A stretch of DNA of 64,000 bases from an uncultured Pelosinus sp. (lineage in GTDB: Bacteria > Bacillota > Negativicutes > Sporomusales > Acetonemataceae). Of this stretch, positions 43,341 through 52,411 are shown piece after piece (the first letter of the stretch is position 1; the number at the start of each line of letters is the position of its first letter). The position numbers and the translations under genes are program-made. The stretch lies in the NCBI GenBank assembly GCA_900542835.1, contig UQPB01000004.1:1-64000 (forward strand). The letters run 5' to 3'. Below the pieces are notes generated by a model. The model was not told the DNA's origin. It saw only the letters and a list, made by a program, of their open reading frames with translations, and searched no databases.

Positions 43341-44198
43341 ATGAATGATGTAAGCAACAAAGTCATCCTGACCATTGCGCCTACCGGTAATGTGCCAACC
43401 AAAAAGCTCACTCATCATGTCCCCCTGACACCGCGGGAGATTGCCGCCGATGCTTACGCCTGCTGGCAGGAGGGGGCAGCTGTCGTTCACATCCACACGC
43501 GTGACAAAGCCGGCAATCCGACGTCGGATATCGAAGTAAACCGTGAAGTCATGGCAGAACTGAATAAGTATCCGGACTGTGACATCATTCGTCAGCTATC
43601 CACCAATGGCCGTGCCGGCAAAACTTACATGGAACGCGGGCAAATGCTCTGCCTGTCGCCCGAAATGGCGGGCCTTGTCACCGGTTCCTCCAACTTCCCG
43701 GCCCAATGCAACTTTAATGACCCGGAAACCGTATCCTACCTGGCCTTAGAAATGCTAAAATACAATGTCAAGCCGGAAATTGAAGTCTTTGACACAGCCA
43801 TGATCTGGAATGCTATCCGCTTGGCAGAGAAGGCTGAAATTAAAACACCGATGCATTTCAACCTGGTTTTAGGTATGACCGGCTCGCAGCCGGCGACGGT
43901 TGAGGCCTTGATGTATTGTTATCAAAATCTGCCGAAGGACTGTACCTGGGGCGTTTCCGTCATTGGCAAAAGCCATGTCCAGCTTTCAAGCATCGCCATG
44001 GCCCTCGGCGGTAACGTTCGTGTCGGTATTGAAGACAATATCTATTACTCCCGAGACACTCTGGCCACCAATGTTGCGTTAGTGCGGCGGATAAAAAACA
44101 TTGCCCTGGCGATGGGCAAAAAAATTGCTACTCCGGCGGAAGCTCGACAAATTCTGGGATTGCCTCCGAAAAATATAAAGGGTTATGATGATCTTTAA
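43341..44198 (+). CDS. BKACE-family beta-keto acid cleavage enzyme (Kce-like)
   Basis: The 285-residue TIM-barrel protein has TIAPTGNVPTKK at the start, zinc ligands VVHIHTRD (His50, His52), LVLGMTGSQPAT and GGNVRVGIEDN. This is the DUF849/BKACE family typified by 3-keto-5-aminohexanoate cleavage enzyme, which condenses a beta-keto acid with acetyl-CoA. Substrate specificity varies widely and cannot be read. ATG 43341 follows AGAGGTG. It lies after the terminator of the dehydratase operon, so it may be a separate unit. Its stop codon falls inside the start of the kimA/kdpD relic described next. Confidence 0.85.
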   Translation: MNDVSNKVILTIAPTGNVPTKKLTHHVPLTPREIAADAYACWQEGAAVVHIHTRDKAGNPTSDIEVNREVMAELNKYPDCDIIRQLSTNGRAGKTYMERGQMLCLSPEMAGLVTGSSNFPAQCNFNDPETVSYLALEMLKYNVKPEIEVFDTAMIWNAIRLAEKAEIKTPMHFNLVLGMTGSQPATVEALMYCYQNLPKDCTWGVSVIGKSHVQLSSIAMALGGNVRVGIEDNIYYSRDTLATNVALVRRIKNIALAMGKKIATPAEARQILGLPPKNIKGYDDL

Positions 44199-44400
44199 TA
44201 AAAAGTTGGCTGTTTCCGCGCTGCCGTGTCATTACAAAAATGATCGGTGAGAAACCTGTAATGGTGCAAAGCCACCATACGTGGCGGGATATAGCCTGAA
44301 AGAGAAGGCATGCCGGACAGACCCGGAAGCGCTGCCGCAGCAATTTCATCAACAGGCACGCGGTAGCTGCCGTTTTTTTGGCGAGGTCGCTGGAGGTAGA
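44188..44400 (+). pseudogene. decayed duplicate of the kimA 3' end and kdpD 5' end
   Basis: Codons at 44188-44250 read MIFNKKLAVSALPCHYKNDR then stop, matching the KimA C-terminus LIFNKNVAVTTLPFHLRK. Nucleotide similarity continues past the stop (GAAACCTGTA against GAAAAGCCTGTA). From about 44300, AGACCCGGAAGCGCTGCCGC and following bases match the kdpD start at 35268 on, then lose frame and stop near 44400. About 200 bp of the original intergenic region is missing. This is a remnant of a second kimA-kdpD copy, 9 kb from the intact one. Confidence 0.85.
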
Positions 44401-44454
44401 TAGGAAAAAGATTAGGAGTTCCGGAAGCTTCTTTCTCCTTTGGAGAAAATATCT

Positions 44455-44460
44455 TATAAT
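44455..44460 (+). promoter_or_regulatory. promoter of the macrodomain-dpaL operon
   Basis: TATAAT at 44455-44460 is preceded by the inverted repeat TTTCTCC-TTT-GGAGAAA (44432-44448), which covers the -35 position and could be an operator. A leader of about 110 bases with a CAGGG/CCCTG hairpin follows. Confidence 0.45.
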
Positions 44461-44579
44461 GGATGGTGTAGGCTGTCAGGGGCAGAAACCCTGCATATTG
44501 GTGCGCCATGATCTGGATTCGCGACATTACCCACAGGTGACGTAGAGGGGTTTAGCCGCCAAGAAGGAGTTGCGGAAAA

Positions 44580-44738
44580 GTGGATTTCAAAATGCTAAAA
44601 GATAGCCGGGAAAACGATTGCAGTGCCGGTATCGACAATGAGACCGGAATCATCTATTTGCGCGTTCCCAGCGGAATTGCCGACGTGCCGGCCTATTATC
44701 CGGGTTCCCGCGTCCAGGCAGATAATTCAGCATTATGA
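44580..44738 (+). CDS. small hypothetical protein, 52 aa
   Basis: A GTG start at 44580 lies ten bases after AAGGAG and opens a 52-residue frame (FKMLKDSRENDCSAGIDN, then IIYLRVPSGIADVPAYYPGS). It ends 15 bases before the macrodomain gene. No family is recognised. Its spacing and ribosome site suggest it is the first gene of the operon; ATG 44592 is an alternative start. Confidence 0.5.
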   Translation: MDFKMLKDSRENDCSAGIDNETGIIYLRVPSGIADVPAYYPGSRVQADNSAL

Positions 44739-44753
44739 TAAGGCGGTGGGGTA

Positions 44754-45329
44754 ATGCCATTAAAACTCCTATGCAAAGATATCACACAAGTTCAGGCTGA
44801 CGCCATTGTCAATGCGGCTAATTCTTCCCTGCTTGGCGGCGGCGGGGTTGACGGCGCCATTCATCGCGCCGCCGGGCCGGAATTGCTTGCCGAATGCCGG
44901 ACTCTGGGCGGATGCGAAGTAGGCCAAGCCAAGCTGACCAAGGGCTACCGGCTGCCGGCGAAGTACGTAATCCACACGGTTGGACCGGTCTGGCGCGGCG
45001 GCGACCACGATGAGGAAAAGCTACTGGCTGATTGCTATCGGAACTCGCTGGCATTGGCGCGAGAACACCGGCTTGACAGTATTGCTTTTCCACTGATAGC
45101 GGCCGGCGCATTCGGCTATCCTAAAGCCGCCGCGTTAACCGTGGCGATCTCTGTCATCGGTGATTTTCTACAGAAAAACACCATGACGATTTATTTGGTC
45201 GTGTTTGAACAGGCCGCCCTCTCTATGGCGGAGAAGCTATTGGCCTTGCGAACCGCTGACAAAGGGCATCGGCCAATTGACAATACAGAACGACAGGGAG
45301 GCGGCAGCAATGAGCCACAACACGATTAG
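44754..45329 (+). CDS. macrodomain protein (ADP-ribose / O-acetyl-ADP-ribose hydrolase type)
   Basis: The 191-residue protein is a MacroD/YmdB-type macrodomain. VNAANSSLLGGGGVDGAIHRAAG near 20-42 is the ADP-ribose-binding and catalytic loop, and PLIAAGAFGYPKAAA the second phosphate loop. Enzymes of this group remove O-acetyl from ADP-ribose or ADP-ribose from proteins. AAGGCGGTGGGG precedes the ATG. Its last 20 bases overlap the start of the diaminopropionate ammonia-lyase gene, so the two are translationally coupled. Confidence 0.88.
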   Translation: MPLKLLCKDITQVQADAIVNAANSSLLGGGGVDGAIHRAAGPELLAECRTLGGCEVGQAKLTKGYRLPAKYVIHTVGPVWRGGDHDEEKLLADCYRNSLALAREHRLDSIAFPLIAAGAFGYPKAAALTVAISVIGDFLQKNTMTIYLVVFEQAALSMAEKLLALRTADKGHRPIDNTERQGGGSNEPQHD

Positions 45330-46536
45330 ATGGGTATACAACCCGCAGGTCGGTAAACTACCGGCAAGAAGGACGACAACCGATTTTCTGTCGCAACAGA
45401 GTATCAGCGAGGTTATTGATTTCCATCGCAGTTTTCCGCACTATGCTGTAACACCGTTGCATTCGCTCGACGCATTGGCGGAAGCGTTTGGTATTAAGAA
45501 GATATGGGTTAAAGACGAAGCACAGCGTTTTGGTCTTAACGCGTTTAAAGGGTTGGGCGGTTCCTATGCGATTGGCAAATATTTGAGCGGAAAACTCGGT
45601 CTTCCTATGGATAGAGTGACTTTAACGTTGTTAAAGTCACAGGAGATTAAAGATAAACTTGGCAAAATTACGTTTGTTACTGCAACAGATGGCAATCATG
45701 GCCGCGGGGTAGCGTGGGCGGCCAGACAGCTTGGGCACAGGGCTGTTGTTTATATGCCAAAAGGAGCCGCGGCCGCCCGCCTCGAGCATATCAGGGCGGA
45801 AGGCGCCGATGTCTCGATTACCGGCCTGAATTACGACGATACGGTAAGACTGGCAAGCCGGCGGGCTGAAGAAAATGGCTGGGTATTAGTTCAGGATACT
45901 GCCTGGGTTGGGTATGAACAGATTCCATTGTGGATCATGCAGGGGTATGCAACTGTTATCATGGAAGCATTAGCGCAAATTGCCGAAGCCGGAGACGGGC
46001 TGCCAACACATGTGTTTCTGCAAGCCGGAGTCGGCTCCTTTGCCGGTAGTATGTTAGGCTATCTGGCAGCGGAATTTGGTGAATCGCGTCCGACAACAAT
46101 TATTGTTGAGCCTGATAACGCCGCCTGTCTGTATCAATCAATTACTGCGGCCGATGCTGAGCCGCATGCGGTAACCGGCGAGCTTAGCACGATTATGGCC
46201 GGCTTAGCGTGCGGGGAACCGAGCACAGTCTCCTGGGGCGTTTTGAGAGATTACGCCGAGTGGTTTGTTGCCTGTCCGGATTCGGTAGCTGCGCGCGGTA
46301 TGCGAATTCTGGCTAATCCGTTAGGCTTTGATCCGCGAATCATTTCGGGAGAATCGGGCGCAGTTGGCCTGGGTCTGGCCAGCTTGCTGTTTGAAAATGC
46401 GCAGCTTAAGGCGGCTGCGAAAAAAATGAATCTGACTCAGACTGCCAAAATTCTCATTATCAGCACGGAAGGCGATACCGATTCGGTCGGATATCGAAAT
46501 GTAGTCTGGAATGGAGCTTTTCCCTATGAGGGATAG
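45310..46536 (+). CDS. dpaL: diaminopropionate ammonia-lyase
   Basis: The 408-residue PLP enzyme (fold type II) has the cofactor lysine near 79 in NAFKGLGGSYA, TATDGNHGRGVAWAARQLG as the substrate loop and FLQAGVGSFAG for phosphate binding. It is close in length and sequence pattern to E. coli YgeX (about 398). It converts 2,3-diaminopropionate (D or L) to pyruvate and two ammonia. ATG 45310 follows AGGGAGGCGG. It overlaps the macrodomain gene by 20 bp. Confidence 0.9.
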   Translation: MSHNTIRWVYNPQVGKLPARRTTTDFLSQQSISEVIDFHRSFPHYAVTPLHSLDALAEAFGIKKIWVKDEAQRFGLNAFKGLGGSYAIGKYLSGKLGLPMDRVTLTLLKSQEIKDKLGKITFVTATDGNHGRGVAWAARQLGHRAVVYMPKGAAAARLEHIRAEGADVSITGLNYDDTVRLASRRAEENGWVLVQDTAWVGYEQIPLWIMQGYATVIMEALAQIAEAGDGLPTHVFLQAGVGSFAGSMLGYLAAEFGESRPTTIIVEPDNAACLYQSITAADAEPHAVTGELSTIMAGLACGEPSTVSWGVLRDYAEWFVACPDSVAARGMRILANPLGFDPRIISGESGAVGLGLASLLFENAQLKAAAKKMNLTQTAKILIISTEGDTDSVGYRNVVWNGAFPYEG

Positions 46537-46648
46537 GTGTATTCGCAGGAGCTTTCTCCAGTATAGATAACCTATCTAATCCGAAAGCAGCTGCTAAAAG
46601 CCATCATTTGGCGGTCTCCCTACGTCTAATAAGCAGGAGGGAAGTCTC

Positions 46649-48088
46649 ATGTATGATGTTTGCGTTATCGGGGCGGGGGTAGTCGGCATGAATATTGCCA
46701 GGGAACTGTCACGGTATACCCTGCGGATCTGTGTGCTGGAAAAAGAGGCCGATGTAAGCTGTGGCTGCTCCAAAGCTAACAGCGGCATTGTCCACGGCGG
46801 CTATTCCGATGAACCGGGAACGCTGAAAGCCCAGTTGTGCGTCAAGGGCAACCGGATGTATGAGCAATTAGAGCGGGAACTGCACTTTGGTTACCGCCGT
46901 ACCGGTTCCCTGGTATTAGCCTTCCGGGATGAAGATCTGCCTAAGCTGGAGCAGCTTTACTTACAAGGCTTAAAAAATGAGGTTGGCGGCCTGTCTATCA
47001 TCAGTGGCGAACAAGCCCGGAGAATTGAGCCGCATCTAAGCCGGGAGGTAAAAGCCGCTTTATACTGCGAAAACGCTGGCGTAACCTCGCCATATGAGTT
47101 TGTTATCGCTCTGGCGGAGAATGCGATCGCTAATGGGGTCGAGCTGCGGCTCAATACCACGGTGACTGGCATACAGGCGCTTGACAGCCGGTTCGTTATT
47201 GATACGGCGGCAGCGGGAGCGTTGGAAGCACGCTGTGTCGTTAACGCCGCAGGCATCTACAGCGATGCGGTTTCCCGGCTCGCGGGCATTAACGATTTTC
47301 AGATCACGCCGCGGCGGGGGCAATATCTGCTGCTGGACAAAGACCAGAATTATCTGGCCCGTACGGTCATTTTCCAGGTACCAACCGAACTGGGCAAGGG
47401 TATTTTGGTAACGCCTACCTACCATGGCAATTTAATGATTGGTCCGAACGCGGAAACGATTGCCGACAAAGACGATGTCGGCACTGATGCCGAAACCCTG
47501 GGCCTTATTGCCGCCGCGGCCAGGCAGTCGGTGCCGGGGCTTGATCTGCGCAAGGCACTGACCTCGTTTGCCGGCAACCGGCCGATTGCCAACCGCAAGG
47601 ATTTTGTCATTGAAGCGAGCCGCATAAAGGGGTTTATTCAATTGGTGGGAATCGATTCGCCCGGACTGACGGCTTCGCCGGCAATTGCTTTAAAAGTCAC
47701 GGAGCTTATCCGCAAGGCTGGCCTAAGCCTGGTGAAAAAGGCGGCCTTCCAGTCGGAGCGTCCGCCGGTTATCAGCAAGAAACCGGCCGGCTTCACTGGT
47801 TCGGTGGACGCAGCAGATCCGCGGGAACGGATTATTTGCCGCTGTGAGCAAGTGACCGAGGCTGAAATTATCGACTGTATGCGGCGGGGCATAGCGGTAG
47901 GCTGCGTTGATGCCGTCAAACGGCGGACCCGGGCCGGGATGGGGCGCTGCCAGGGGGCGTTCTGTGCGCCCCGAGTACGTCAGATCCTTGCCGGGCAGTT
48001 AGGGATCTCGCCGGAAACGGTTGAAGGCAGCTGCAAGGGAGCGACTTTGGCCGAGCGGGCCAAGCGCGGCGAATTTTTCAAGCTGTGA
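46649..48088 (+). CDS. FAD-dependent oxidoreductase, GlpA-like with BFD-type Fe-S domain
   Basis: The 479-residue flavoprotein has a DAO-type FAD fold (VCVIGAGVVGMNIARELSRY near 3-22) and substrate domain. A C-terminal [2Fe-2S]-binding BFD-like domain (CRCEQVTEAEI, GRCQGAFCAP) follows. This architecture is the anaerobic glycerol-3-phosphate dehydrogenase GlpA or 2-hydroxyglutarate-oxidase-like group. The partner subunits (GlpB/GlpC or HcaD-like) are not next to it, so the electron acceptor is unclear. AGGAGGG precedes the ATG. Confidence 0.85.
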   Translation: MYDVCVIGAGVVGMNIARELSRYTLRICVLEKEADVSCGCSKANSGIVHGGYSDEPGTLKAQLCVKGNRMYEQLERELHFGYRRTGSLVLAFRDEDLPKLEQLYLQGLKNEVGGLSIISGEQARRIEPHLSREVKAALYCENAGVTSPYEFVIALAENAIANGVELRLNTTVTGIQALDSRFVIDTAAAGALEARCVVNAAGIYSDAVSRLAGINDFQITPRRGQYLLLDKDQNYLARTVIFQVPTELGKGILVTPTYHGNLMIGPNAETIADKDDVGTDAETLGLIAAAARQSVPGLDLRKALTSFAGNRPIANRKDFVIEASRIKGFIQLVGIDSPGLTASPAIALKVTELIRKAGLSLVKKAAFQSERPPVISKKPAGFTGSVDAADPRERIICRCEQVTEAEIIDCMRRGIAVGCVDAVKRRTRAGMGRCQGAFCAPRVRQILAGQLGISPETVEGSCKGATLAERAKRGEFFKL

Positions 48089-48190
48089 CTGGAGCTGTAT
48101 TAAGTCTGAATGCGTTAGGAATTTTATCACGCGTCCAATTGTGGCATCTGGGGTTTATGGGGGTACAATTATTGTAAAAGAAGGGGTATT

Positions 48191-48808
48191 ATGGAGCTGG
48201 ATATAGCCAAGTTGATAAAGAGCCTGCAGCGAAATAATATGGCAGGTTATTTTGTAAATGATAAAAAGGAATTATTGGATTTATTACTTTGCCTGATTGT
48301 GGATGGTACACTGGTCGGCTGTGGCGATTCTGTTACACTTGAACAATTAGGCGTATTTGACTTTTTAAGAAAAAGAGATATTACCTTTCTGGATAAGTTC
48401 AGCCCGTTGTTATCACGACAGGAAAAACAAGACCTTTATTTGCGGAATTTTACTGCCGATACGTTTATTACAGGCGCAAACGCAATAACCATGGATGGAA
48501 AAATTTTTAATATTGATGGTAATGGGAGTCGTGTAGCTCCGATGCTTTATGGACCTAAACAGGTTGTCGTCGTGGCAGGGATCAATAAAATTGCCGGCGA
48601 TGTGGAGTTGGCGATAAAAAGGACCAGACAGATTGCCGCACCGTTAGACGCAAAGCGATTAGGTAAAGCGACACCGTGTGTTTTGCTGAATCGCTGTATT
48701 GACTGCAGCCATAAAGAAAGAATTTGCAATGACTTTGTTTTAATTACGGGACAGTTTGTTCAAGACAGAATAAAAGTAATCATTGTCAATCAGGAGCTTG
48801 GGTATTGA
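48191..48808 (+). CDS. LUD-domain protein (LutC-like)
   Basis: The 205-residue protein has the LUD fold (VGCGDSVTLEQLGVFDFL, TGANAITMDGKIFNIDGNGSRVAPMLYGP). Related proteins are LutC of lactate utilisation and many stand-alone homologues in anaerobes. A Cys cluster (CIDCSHKERIC) near 178-188 is characteristic of the stand-alone group. AAGAAGGGG precedes the ATG. LutA and LutB are not adjacent. A promoter-like TTGTGG-18-TACAAT lies just upstream. Confidence 0.85.
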   Translation: MELDIAKLIKSLQRNNMAGYFVNDKKELLDLLLCLIVDGTLVGCGDSVTLEQLGVFDFLRKRDITFLDKFSPLLSRQEKQDLYLRNFTADTFITGANAITMDGKIFNIDGNGSRVAPMLYGPKQVVVVAGINKIAGDVELAIKRTRQIAAPLDAKRLGKATPCVLLNRCIDCSHKERICNDFVLITGQFVQDRIKVIIVNQELGY

Positions 48809-49007
48809 GAGGCAGTGCTTGAAAGCAGATTTATTGACTGCAGTAGAAGAACGGTATATCCTACTATCCTCTTCCGGTTTCAAAGTCGGCGCAGCACTAG
48901 ACAGGCTATGGTATAATTGCTTTGGTGAATGCCTCGGCCGCGCCTGATGTAAGACTGGCCCTGGCTGAAACAGATTACATGTTTGAATCTGATGGGAGAG
49001 TGTTTGT

Positions 49008-50354
49008 TTGGATAAGAAGTTGACGGCATCGTCTTATCTGTTGCTGGGGTCCATGCTGTTTGGCATGTTTTTTGGCGCCGGTAATCTGATCTTTCCGGTG
49101 CATATGGGGCAGGAAGCCGGCAGTCAGGTATTCGCGGCGACGCTGGGTTTTCTCGTCACCGGCATCGGCTTGCCGTTTTTAGGTGTTATGGCGATTGGCG
49201 TTTCCAAAAGCAGCGGCTTATTCGAATTAGCCAGCCGGGTTCATCCGGGTTACGGCTACTTGATGACGATACTGTTGTATTTAACGATCGGGCCTTTTTT
49301 TGCCCTGCCCCGGACCGGAACTGTATCCTATGAAATTGGACTGGCTCCTTTTATACCCGGCGACTATCAGGCCCTGGGCCTGGCCGGTTTTACCTTGCTG
49401 TTCTTTTTGGCCGCCTTGCTGTTTTCCCTGCGCCCCAGCGAGATTCTCACCTGGGTTGGGAAAGTTCTTAATCCATTATTCTTGATTTTTCTGGCCTTTT
49501 TAATTATTGCCGGCTTCTTAACCCCCATGGGCGATGTGTCGGCTGCAGGCGTTCAAGGCGCTTATGCGGCAAACCCGTTTTTAAAGGGAGTCACGGAAGG
49601 TTATAATACGATGGATGCCCTGGCTTCGCTCGCCTTTGGCATTATTGTCGTGCAGACGATTAAAGGAATGGGAGTCAACGCTCCCCGTAATATTGCACTT
49701 GCGACGATTAAGTCCGGCTTTGTCAGTGTTGTTTTAATGGGCATTATTTACAGCTGCCTGGCCTATATCGGCGCTATGAGTGTGGGACAATACCCCGTAT
49801 CGGCCAATGGCGGCATCGCCCTGGCGCAGATCGCGAATTATTATTTTGGGTCGGCCGGCAGTATTCTCTTGGCGATTATTGTCACGCTCGCCTGTTTGAA
49901 AACCGCTGTTGGACTGATTACCGCCTGTTCGGAAACCTTTGTCGAGTTATTTCCCCGCCTGTGCAGCTATCGCGCTTACGTTATCGTGTTTACCCTGTTC
50001 GCCTGCCTGGTAGCCAATATTGGTTTGACGCAAATTATCCTTTTGGCAATACCGGCGCTGATGTTCTTGTATCCGCTGGCGATTGCGCTGATTTTGCTGG
50101 CGCTGCTATCACCTTTGTTCAAAGGCCGTCAGATCGTCTATGCTTTGACGACACTGTGTACATTAGTGGTCAGCATCGGCGATGGCCTCAATGCCTTGCC
50201 TGCGAGTGTGAGAAACGGAGAGTTGGTCCAGGCTGTTCTCGGCGGCTACCGGATGTTCGTTCCTTATTTTGATACAGGAATGGGCTGGGTCTTGCCCATG
50301 CTGGCCGGGTTGGTAGTGGGCTGGATCCTCAGTCTCGGCAAACAATCTCACTGA
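49008..50354 (+). CDS. brnQ: branched-chain amino acid transporter BrnQ
   Basis: The 448-residue membrane protein of the LIVCS family opens with the hallmark MLFGMFFGAGNLIFP and continues with twelve hydrophobic segments. It imports leucine, isoleucine and valine with Na+ or H+. The start is TTG 49008 after GGGAGAG. A TATAAT at about 48911 may be its promoter. A shared terminator follows about 160 bp after the stop. Confidence 0.92.
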   Translation: MDKKLTASSYLLLGSMLFGMFFGAGNLIFPVHMGQEAGSQVFAATLGFLVTGIGLPFLGVMAIGVSKSSGLFELASRVHPGYGYLMTILLYLTIGPFFALPRTGTVSYEIGLAPFIPGDYQALGLAGFTLLFFLAALLFSLRPSEILTWVGKVLNPLFLIFLAFLIIAGFLTPMGDVSAAGVQGAYAANPFLKGVTEGYNTMDALASLAFGIIVVQTIKGMGVNAPRNIALATIKSGFVSVVLMGIIYSCLAYIGAMSVGQYPVSANGGIALAQIANYYFGSAGSILLAIIVTLACLKTAVGLITACSETFVELFPRLCSYRAYVIVFTLFACLVANIGLTQIILLAIPALMFLYPLAIALILLALLSPLFKGRQIVYALTTLCTLVVSIGDGLNALPASVRNGELVQAVLGGYRMFVPYFDTGMGWVLPMLAGLVVGWILSLGKQSH

Positions 50355-50515
50355 GGTAGATTTCTCGTAATTGCTCCAGGAGACCGAATCGCCGTCGCTC
50401 TATAATTGATCAGCAGGAGATCGTATGATTTTGCGTTATACAAAGGCAAGCGGTTTTTAGGCTTGCCAGGGAAACGTACTCATTAAAGGTAACCTGCGTT
50501 GTCGTCTAACTAAAT

Positions 50516-50552
50516 CAAAGAAGCATTGGATTGACTATCCAATGCTTCTTTG
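50516..50552. terminator. bidirectional terminator between brnQ and reductase gene
   Basis: A 16-bp perfect stem (50516-50531 with 50537-50552) with A/T-rich bases outside on both sides. The remaining gap 50355-50668 contains nothing else recognised. Confidence 0.85.
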
Positions 50553-50668
50553 CATTCTGACAGAAGCCACGATTATCTGCAGGAATTCCAATAATCCGCT
50601 GAGAATGGCAGATGGGAGCAACAGGAGTCGAATAGAAGATGTGGACCAGGCTTTGTACCCTGCCGGGT

Positions 50669-51289
50669 TTACTGAATGAAATGGGTACTTTCTCTGGGTT
50701 CATACTCCGGCTTGCGAATACCGGCGGCTTTGCCGGCCTCGATCGATTTTAGCAGCCAGGCCATGTTTTCACCAAGTGTACGCATTGTTTGCAGGCCTTC
50801 CTTGTCTTTTCTGACATCGTCAGGGGTAAAGCCGTGTACCTGATTCCAATACTGCGAGGAGACGACCGGCATATTGGAAATCGTAAAGTATTTGTTCAGG
50901 CGGTCAAATGCGGCACTGGCGCCGCCGCGGCGGCAAGAGACGACTGCCGCGCCGAGCTTGCCGGCCATTCTCGACCCGTTGACAAAAAACAGACGGTCGA
51001 GAAAGGCGGTCAGCTGTCCGCTGGCGCTGGCGTAATAGACGGGGGAACCGGCGATGATCGCGTCGATGCTGTCCAAAACGGCGGTTAACGCATTGACCTT
51101 GTCATTCCACACACACTTGCCGGTCTTTTCACAGTGCATACAGGCAATACAGCCGGGGATTGGCTTTTTGCCCAGATAGAGAATTTCGGTTTCGATGCCG
51201 TGCTTATGCAGTGTCTGCTCCACCTCGCTCAGGGCAGTATAGGTACAGCCGAGCTCATTGGGGCTGCCGTTGATTAACAGGACTTTCAT
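50669..51289 (-). CDS. flavodoxin-fold NAD(P)H-dependent FMN reductase
   Basis: The 206-residue protein has KVLLINGSPNELGCTYTAL as the FMN phosphate loop, IAGSPVYYASASGQLTAFLDR and a CIACMHCEKTGKC cysteine insertion. This marks the NADPH-dependent reductases or iron-sulfur flavoproteins of anaerobes. ATG 51289 has AGGGAGGT directly upstream, so the longer frame to 51337 is not used. The role is unknown; it is monocistronic and convergent with brnQ. Confidence 0.88.
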   Translation of the reverse strand: MKVLLINGSPNELGCTYTALSEVEQTLHKHGIETEILYLGKKPIPGCIACMHCEKTGKCVWNDKVNALTAVLDSIDAIIAGSPVYYASASGQLTAFLDRLFFVNGSRMAGKLGAAVVSCRRGGASAAFDRLNKYFTISNMPVVSSQYWNQVHGFTPDDVRKDKEGLQTMRTLGENMAWLLKSIEAGKAAGIRKPEYEPRESTHFIQ

Positions 51290-51682
51290 AAATACCTCCC
51301 TATAAACGGTTTTGTCAGGTGGGCCAGGCTCCGTCATGCCTACCGACAGTATAATTTTATTTTACCGTACAGGGGGATTTTAGCAAGTACGCACATTTTT
51401 GTTTGATACTAACCTTAAGGAGAGTGACGGCCGCGGCTGGGCCTGCTCAGCTCCTCTTGGCATAGTGCAGGCAACGGCATAGGTACAGTAGCGCGGTTAT
51501 CGCTTATGAAAAGGAAAATAGAGGAAGTCTGTTGAACGATGTAAGGGATTCGTTGCGTTAAGATAACGGTACTGTTTTTTGTTGCTGCTTAGTACCCGCT
51601 GTTAATTTGCTTATCATTGCCACGTGCAAGCCGCGCGTTCAATAACGGACAGATGCTAATTGATCAAAAGGAGAGTGAGGAC
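51290..51682. other. intergenic region
   Basis: A TATACT on the minus strand about 60 bp above the reductase start (CAGTATA near 51349) may be its -10 box. Nothing else recognised; a few very short ORFs have no support. Confidence 0.3.
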
Positions 51683-52360
51683 TTGAAACCGAAAAGAGCG
51701 ATGATCGCCGGTGCAACCGGCCTGATCGGAAACGAACTGCTGCAAATCCTGCTGAGGGAACAGCAATATGAACATGTTTGCGCACTGGTCAGGCAGCCAT
51801 TGGCGCTAACGCATCCGAAGCTGCAAGTCGTTGTCTGCGACTTTGACAGGCTGGAGGCGTTTAAAGGCCATTTAGCGGTGGATGATGTGTTTTGCTGCTT
51901 AGGGACAACCATTAATAAGGCAAAGACGCGAGAGGCGATGTACCGGGTCGATGTGGAGTACCCGGTTGCGTTGGCCAGACTGGCCAGAGAGCAGGGCGCC
52001 GCTCATTTTCTGGTAGTCAGCGCGGCAGATGCCGATGTTAAGTCGTTCTTCTGGTATCGCAGACTGAAGGGAACGCTAGAGGCGGAAATCACCGGCCTCC
52101 CTTATCCAGCCATCTCGATTTTCCGTCCCTCGTTACTATTAGGGCCAAGAAAAGAGTTTAGATTATTTGAAAATTTAGCAGTCAAGTCTATAAGTCTTCT
52201 TTCAGGCTTGTTGCATCGGCCGTTATCCAGTCAAGCAGCAATAGCGGCAACTGTTGTGGCGCAGGCCATGTACCGGGTTGCCCAGGCGCAGGAGACAGGA
52301 GTACACATTTATTCTCCCCGCCAGATTGCGGCCATTGAACAGGGGACGGCGGTAATATAG
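51683..52360 (+). CDS. NAD(P)-binding atypical SDR protein (HTATIP2-like)
   Basis: The 225-residue protein has an N-terminal Rossmann motif AGATGLIGNELLQILL and the pattern FCCLGTTINKAKTREAMYRVD. These are features of the small atypical SDR group related to HTATIP2/YbjT-like oxidoreductases. The TTG at 51683 is nine bases after AAGGAGAG and is preferred over the frame from 51617. The substrate is unknown. Confidence 0.82.
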   Translation: MKPKRAMIAGATGLIGNELLQILLREQQYEHVCALVRQPLALTHPKLQVVVCDFDRLEAFKGHLAVDDVFCCLGTTINKAKTREAMYRVDVEYPVALARLAREQGAAHFLVVSAADADVKSFFWYRRLKGTLEAEITGLPYPAISIFRPSLLLGPRKEFRLFENLAVKSISLLSGLLHRPLSSQAAIAATVVAQAMYRVAQAQETGVHIYSPRQIAAIEQGTAVI

Positions 52361-52411
52361 ATTTGGCTGCTGCAATTTTAGTGTGACCGCTGTAGAGGCA
52401 GATGTGAGCGC

